From Bdellovibrio sp. qaytius (GTDB taxonomy: Bacteria; Bdellovibrionota; Bdellovibrionia; Bdellovibrionales; Bdellovibrionaceae), in NCBI GenBank assembly GCA_004011035.1, contig CP025734.1, forward strand, positions 1,262,001 through 1,326,000: a stretch of DNA of 64,000 nt, read 5' to 3'. A model generated the notes under the pieces. The model saw nothing but the letters and a program-made list of their open reading frames with translations, searched no databases and was not told where the DNA came from. A program made the translations under genes and the position numbers. Positions within the stretch are counted from its first letter, which is position 1. Each line of letters starts with the position of its first letter. Below, one piece after another: positions 61,966-64,000 of the stretch.

Positions 61966-62208
61966 CTAAGAGCGTCGAACTTCTGTAACAATTCGTTGTG
62001 ATTGTGTACGCGAGAATTTTAGCCCGAAATTACAAAATCCTTTGAGTGAATTGAAACCGTAGCGTACGTAAAATCGATTTTTATCAATTTCTTTTAAAAG
62101 TAGAATAAGCTCGCGCTCACGATCATGAATTTTGTCAGCCTTTTCTACGGCTTCATTCAAGGTATCGCGAACAAGTTTTGGGTCTTGCTTGAAAAGGGTG
62201 TGTCTCAT
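61966..62208 (-). CDS. Short protein like the N-terminal part of DUF222/HNH-type proteins
   Basis: 80 residues: RERELILLLKEIDKNRFYVRYGFNSLKGFCNFGLKFSRTQSQRIV has the helical pattern (ExxLLxLLxEIDxxRxYxxxGYxSLxEFC) seen ahead of HNH nuclease domains in multi-copy Gram-negative proteins. The HNH part is missing: the frame stops after VTEVRRS. It may be a decayed remnant or a small protein of its own. The hairpin upstream (62272-62304) may be related. Confidence 0.4.
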   Translation of the reverse strand: MRHTLFKQDPKLVRDTLNEAVEKADKIHDRERELILLLKEIDKNRFYVRYGFNSLKGFCNFGLKFSRTQSQRIVTEVRRS

Positions 62209-62271
62209 GAAAGAACATGAAGCAATAATTCGCCCATTATTTTTTGTATTTACGAAATCTGAATAGACTTT

Positions 62272-62304
62272 AGATATTCATAGATCCGATTCTTGAATAT
62301 CTAT
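62272..62304. repeat. 10-bp perfect inverted repeat
   Basis: TAGATATTCA and TGAATATCTA pair around a 13-base loop. It lies in the 202-base gap between the HNH-like fragment and the alkyltransferase-like gene. No T run follows, so it is not a usual terminator. It could be an operator or the scar of a mobile element. Confidence 0.4.
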
Positions 62305-62410
62305 GCTGCGTCCGGACGACGGTTAACTCGCGGCAAAAGGTCGATTCTACAAGTTCTTAAAGTGGAAAACTTATTGTAATTAATTTCGACACTCGATTAA
62401 ACTGCTTCGC

Positions 62411-62821
62411 ATGGCTTTTAAAAAAGTGAATGAAAATACGCCGTTTTCTAAAGCGGTGATAAAGATGGTTGCAAAAATTCCGAAAGGAAAGATTGCGACC
62501 TATGGTCAAATCGCGAAGATCTCTGGTAATGCTGGTGGGTCGCGTGGTGTAGCTTGGATTTTACATGCCTGTTCTAAGAAATATAAACTTCCGTGGCAGC
62601 GTGTGATTAATTCTCAAGGTAAAATCTCTTTTGATAAATCGACGAAAGAATATAAAAATCAAAAAAATCTTCTTATAAAAGAAGGCATTCAGTTCTCAGA
62701 CACGGGGACCGTGAATTTAAAAACTTTTCAATGGGGCAAAAAAACTGCTCCGAAAAGAAAAATTCCAGCTTCGATTTCTGGAGCTTCTGTTTCTAAAGTA
62801 AAACCCAAAATGTTTGGTTAG
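62411..62821 (+). CDS. Alkyltransferase-like (ATL) protein, MGMT fold without the reactive Cys
   Basis: 136 residues. MGMT-type marks are IPKGKIATYGQIAKISGN and SRGVAWILHACSKKYKLPWQRVINSQGKIS. Where MGMT has PCHRV with the methyl-accepting Cys, this reads PWQRV (W62, Q63), so it cannot transfer a methyl group. ATL proteins of this type bind O6-alkylguanine and flag it for nucleotide excision repair. The His is also replaced. C-terminal Lys-rich tail. Confidence 0.8.
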   Translation: MAFKKVNENTPFSKAVIKMVAKIPKGKIATYGQIAKISGNAGGSRGVAWILHACSKKYKLPWQRVINSQGKISFDKSTKEYKNQKNLLIKEGIQFSDTGTVNLKTFQWGKKTAPKRKIPASISGASVSKVKPKMFG

Positions 62822-62836
62822 ATTTAAGGATAAATT

Positions 62837-63175
62837 ATGGCGTATAAAATGTTTGGCATCCCTAATTGTGACACTGTTAAAAAAGCGCGCGTCGCTTTAG
62901 AGAAAAAGAAAATCGATTATGAATTTGTCGATTTCAAAAAAACACCGCCGACAGCCGAAGATTTAAAACGTTGGGAAAAAGTTTTTGGTGAATTGCCGGC
63001 GAATAAAAAAGGGCCTACATTTCGCAAAATTAAAGACGAATTTGAATCAGCAAGTCACAGCGAACAAGTTAACTTATTGTTAAAGAATAGCTCGGCGATC
63101 AAACGACCAATTTTGGAGTCAAACAGTAAAGTTGTCTGTTTTGGCTATGATGAAGCCACTTATAAAAAACTCTAA
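62837..63175 (+). CDS. ArsC/Spx/YffB-family thioredoxin-fold protein
   Basis: 112 residues. C11 in FGIPNCDTVKKARVALEKK sits at the thioredoxin-like active site without a second Cys. The family pattern of ArsC/YffB continues in PTAEDLKRWEKVFG and ending IKRPILESNSKVVCFGYDEATY. YffB-like members have unclear activity; glutathione-dependent thiol chemistry is likely. Same strand and 15 bases after the ATL gene, so they may be co-transcribed. Confidence 0.8.
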   Translation: MAYKMFGIPNCDTVKKARVALEKKKIDYEFVDFKKTPPTAEDLKRWEKVFGELPANKKGPTFRKIKDEFESASHSEQVNLLLKNSSAIKRPILESNSKVVCFGYDEATYKKL

Positions 63176-63275
63176 ACATCTTTAAACAAGTTGACCTAGG
63201 CGTCACGAATTAAGAAACGCATATCGGTAGACACAAGCCGCTTTGGGCATACCATATTCTATGGAGGATATGTTT

Positions 63276-64000
63276 ATGAACGGTCCCGCTGTGAACGCCT
63301 TAGAAATTATTCGAGATATCTACAATGTGGATCAGCTATTATCAGGTAAAGAATATATTCGCGAATTGGTAAAAAGATTAGCTCAAAAATTAAAAGTTAA
63401 ATTTGTCATGGTCGGACATGACGTCGAAGGTAAAGGCACGAGTGTTCAAACAGATTACCTTTTTGCCGACGGTAAATTTGTCGATAATGTCGTTTATGAA
63501 TTAGAAGGCACTCCGTGCACAAAAGTTTTATGCGGAACCCGTGTGAACTGTTACAGCGCCAAAGTGCAAGATCAATTTCCGAATGATCAGATGCTTAAAG
63601 ATCTAGAGGTCGAATCTTATATGGGGGCTCCATTTTTACATACGAATGGTGGTCTTTTAGGGCTGTTAGTGATTATGGATGATCGACCACTGGAAGATTT
63701 AGATTTAGCCACGGCTGTCGTTGAATTTTTTGCCGCGCGTATTGGTGCTGAATATCGCAGGCTCGATGCAGAAGAGTCTTTAAGACGAAGCAATGAAGAT
63801 TTAGAAAAGCTTGTCGACACCAGAACGAAACAGCTTATTTCACAAGAAAAACTGGCGACGATCGGAAGAATCACTCTAGGTATAGCCCATGAATTAAAAA
63901 ATCCGCTAAATATTATTATTAATGGCACAGAATTACTTCAAGATTCTGATATCAGCGAACAAGACCGTGCACGTACGCAAACTATGATTCATCAGCACGG
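63276..64000 (+). CDS. GAF-domain sensor histidine kinase, 5' part (3' end outside window)
   Basis: 241 complete codons without a stop to the window end. GAF-like domain (about 20-165), a coiled segment EESLRRSNEDLEKLVDTRTKQL, and the HisKA box with phospho-acceptor H205 in LGIAHELKNPLNIIING. The ATPase part lies outside. ATG 63276 was chosen because GGAGG lies 8 bases upstream; in-frame ATGs at 63261 and 63270 are alternatives. No membrane segment, so it is probably a cytosolic sensor. Confidence 0.85.
   Translation, partial: MNGPAVNALEIIRDIYNVDQLLSGKEYIRELVKRLAQKLKVKFVMVGHDVEGKGTSVQTDYLFADGKFVDNVVYELEGTPCTKVLCGTRVNCYSAKVQDQFPNDQMLKDLEVESYMGAPFLHTNGGLLGLLVIMDDRPLEDLDLATAVVEFFAARIGAEYRRLDAEESLRRSNEDLEKLVDTRTKQLISQEKLATIGRITLGIAHELKNPLNIIINGTELLQDSDISEQDRARTQTMIHQH

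Noticed and set aside
1-64000. CRISPR array
   Set aside because: No regularly spaced direct repeats were seen in any intergenic region, and no cas-like gene is present.

Overview
The window looks like chromosomal DNA of a low-GC, Gram-negative, predatory-type bacterium of the Bdellovibrionota. This is inferred from a TIGR02147-type HTH protein, many signal-peptide and lipoprotein genes without close relatives, a full outer-membrane toolkit (LpxC, LptE, TamA/TamB) and compact, strand-switching gene order. Most genes have their own start and ribosome binding site. Operons are short.

Layout. 1-6.4 kb: tail of an unknown gene, a secreted papain-like protease, a membrane LuxR-type regulator, a PilZ protein, a DUF2914 membrane protein and a large LtaS-like sulfatase-fold enzyme. 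6.4-16 kb: two paralogous secreted cupins, a YhgE/Pip protein, a di-haem-type lipoprotein, VIT-type and EamA transporters, an ArsR-SRPBCC pair and an NAD(P)-binding oxidoreductase. The two cupins and the oxidoreductase share an upstream motif. 15.7-20.3 kb: an envelope methionine-sulfoxide repair group (exported MsrA, exported MsrB, a DUF1223 thioredoxin-like protein, a DipZ-like CcdA-thioredoxin fusion). 20.4-25.4 kb: FAD monooxygenase and SDR, then two guanidino-modifying enzymes (CtlX-like and a secreted agmatine-deiminase-like protein) and a DUF6151 protein.

25.5-34.3 kb is the accessory part. It holds a SIR2-domain gene overlapping a 1295-residue P-loop NTPase gene, then a minus-strand pair (a 197-residue P-loop protein and a 298-residue unknown) divergent from a 645-residue flavin-type Rossmann protein. 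The block ends at an intact tRNA-Glu. At its other end lie an orphan copy of the tRNA-Glu 3' end and an orphan minus-strand terminator, which is the footprint expected of integration into that tRNA. No integrase is visible. I read it as a genomic island carrying one, perhaps two, candidate anti-phage systems.

34.3-64 kb is core. It holds tRNA-Lys/tRNA-Glu, purA, a dehydrogenase/aminotransferase pair, lptE-holA, a large lipoprotein, an L,D-transpeptidase operon, prpD-prpB-prpC (methylcitrate cycle), a TPR-tamB-tamA set, efp, a TPR gene divergent from ruvC-ruvA-ruvB-lpxC-nudix, a small HNH-protein-like fragment, an alkyltransferase-like protein, an ArsC-like protein, and the first 242 codons of a GAF-histidine kinase cut by the window end. 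No gene-free stretch exceeds 300 bases. I saw no rRNA, CRISPR array or transposase.
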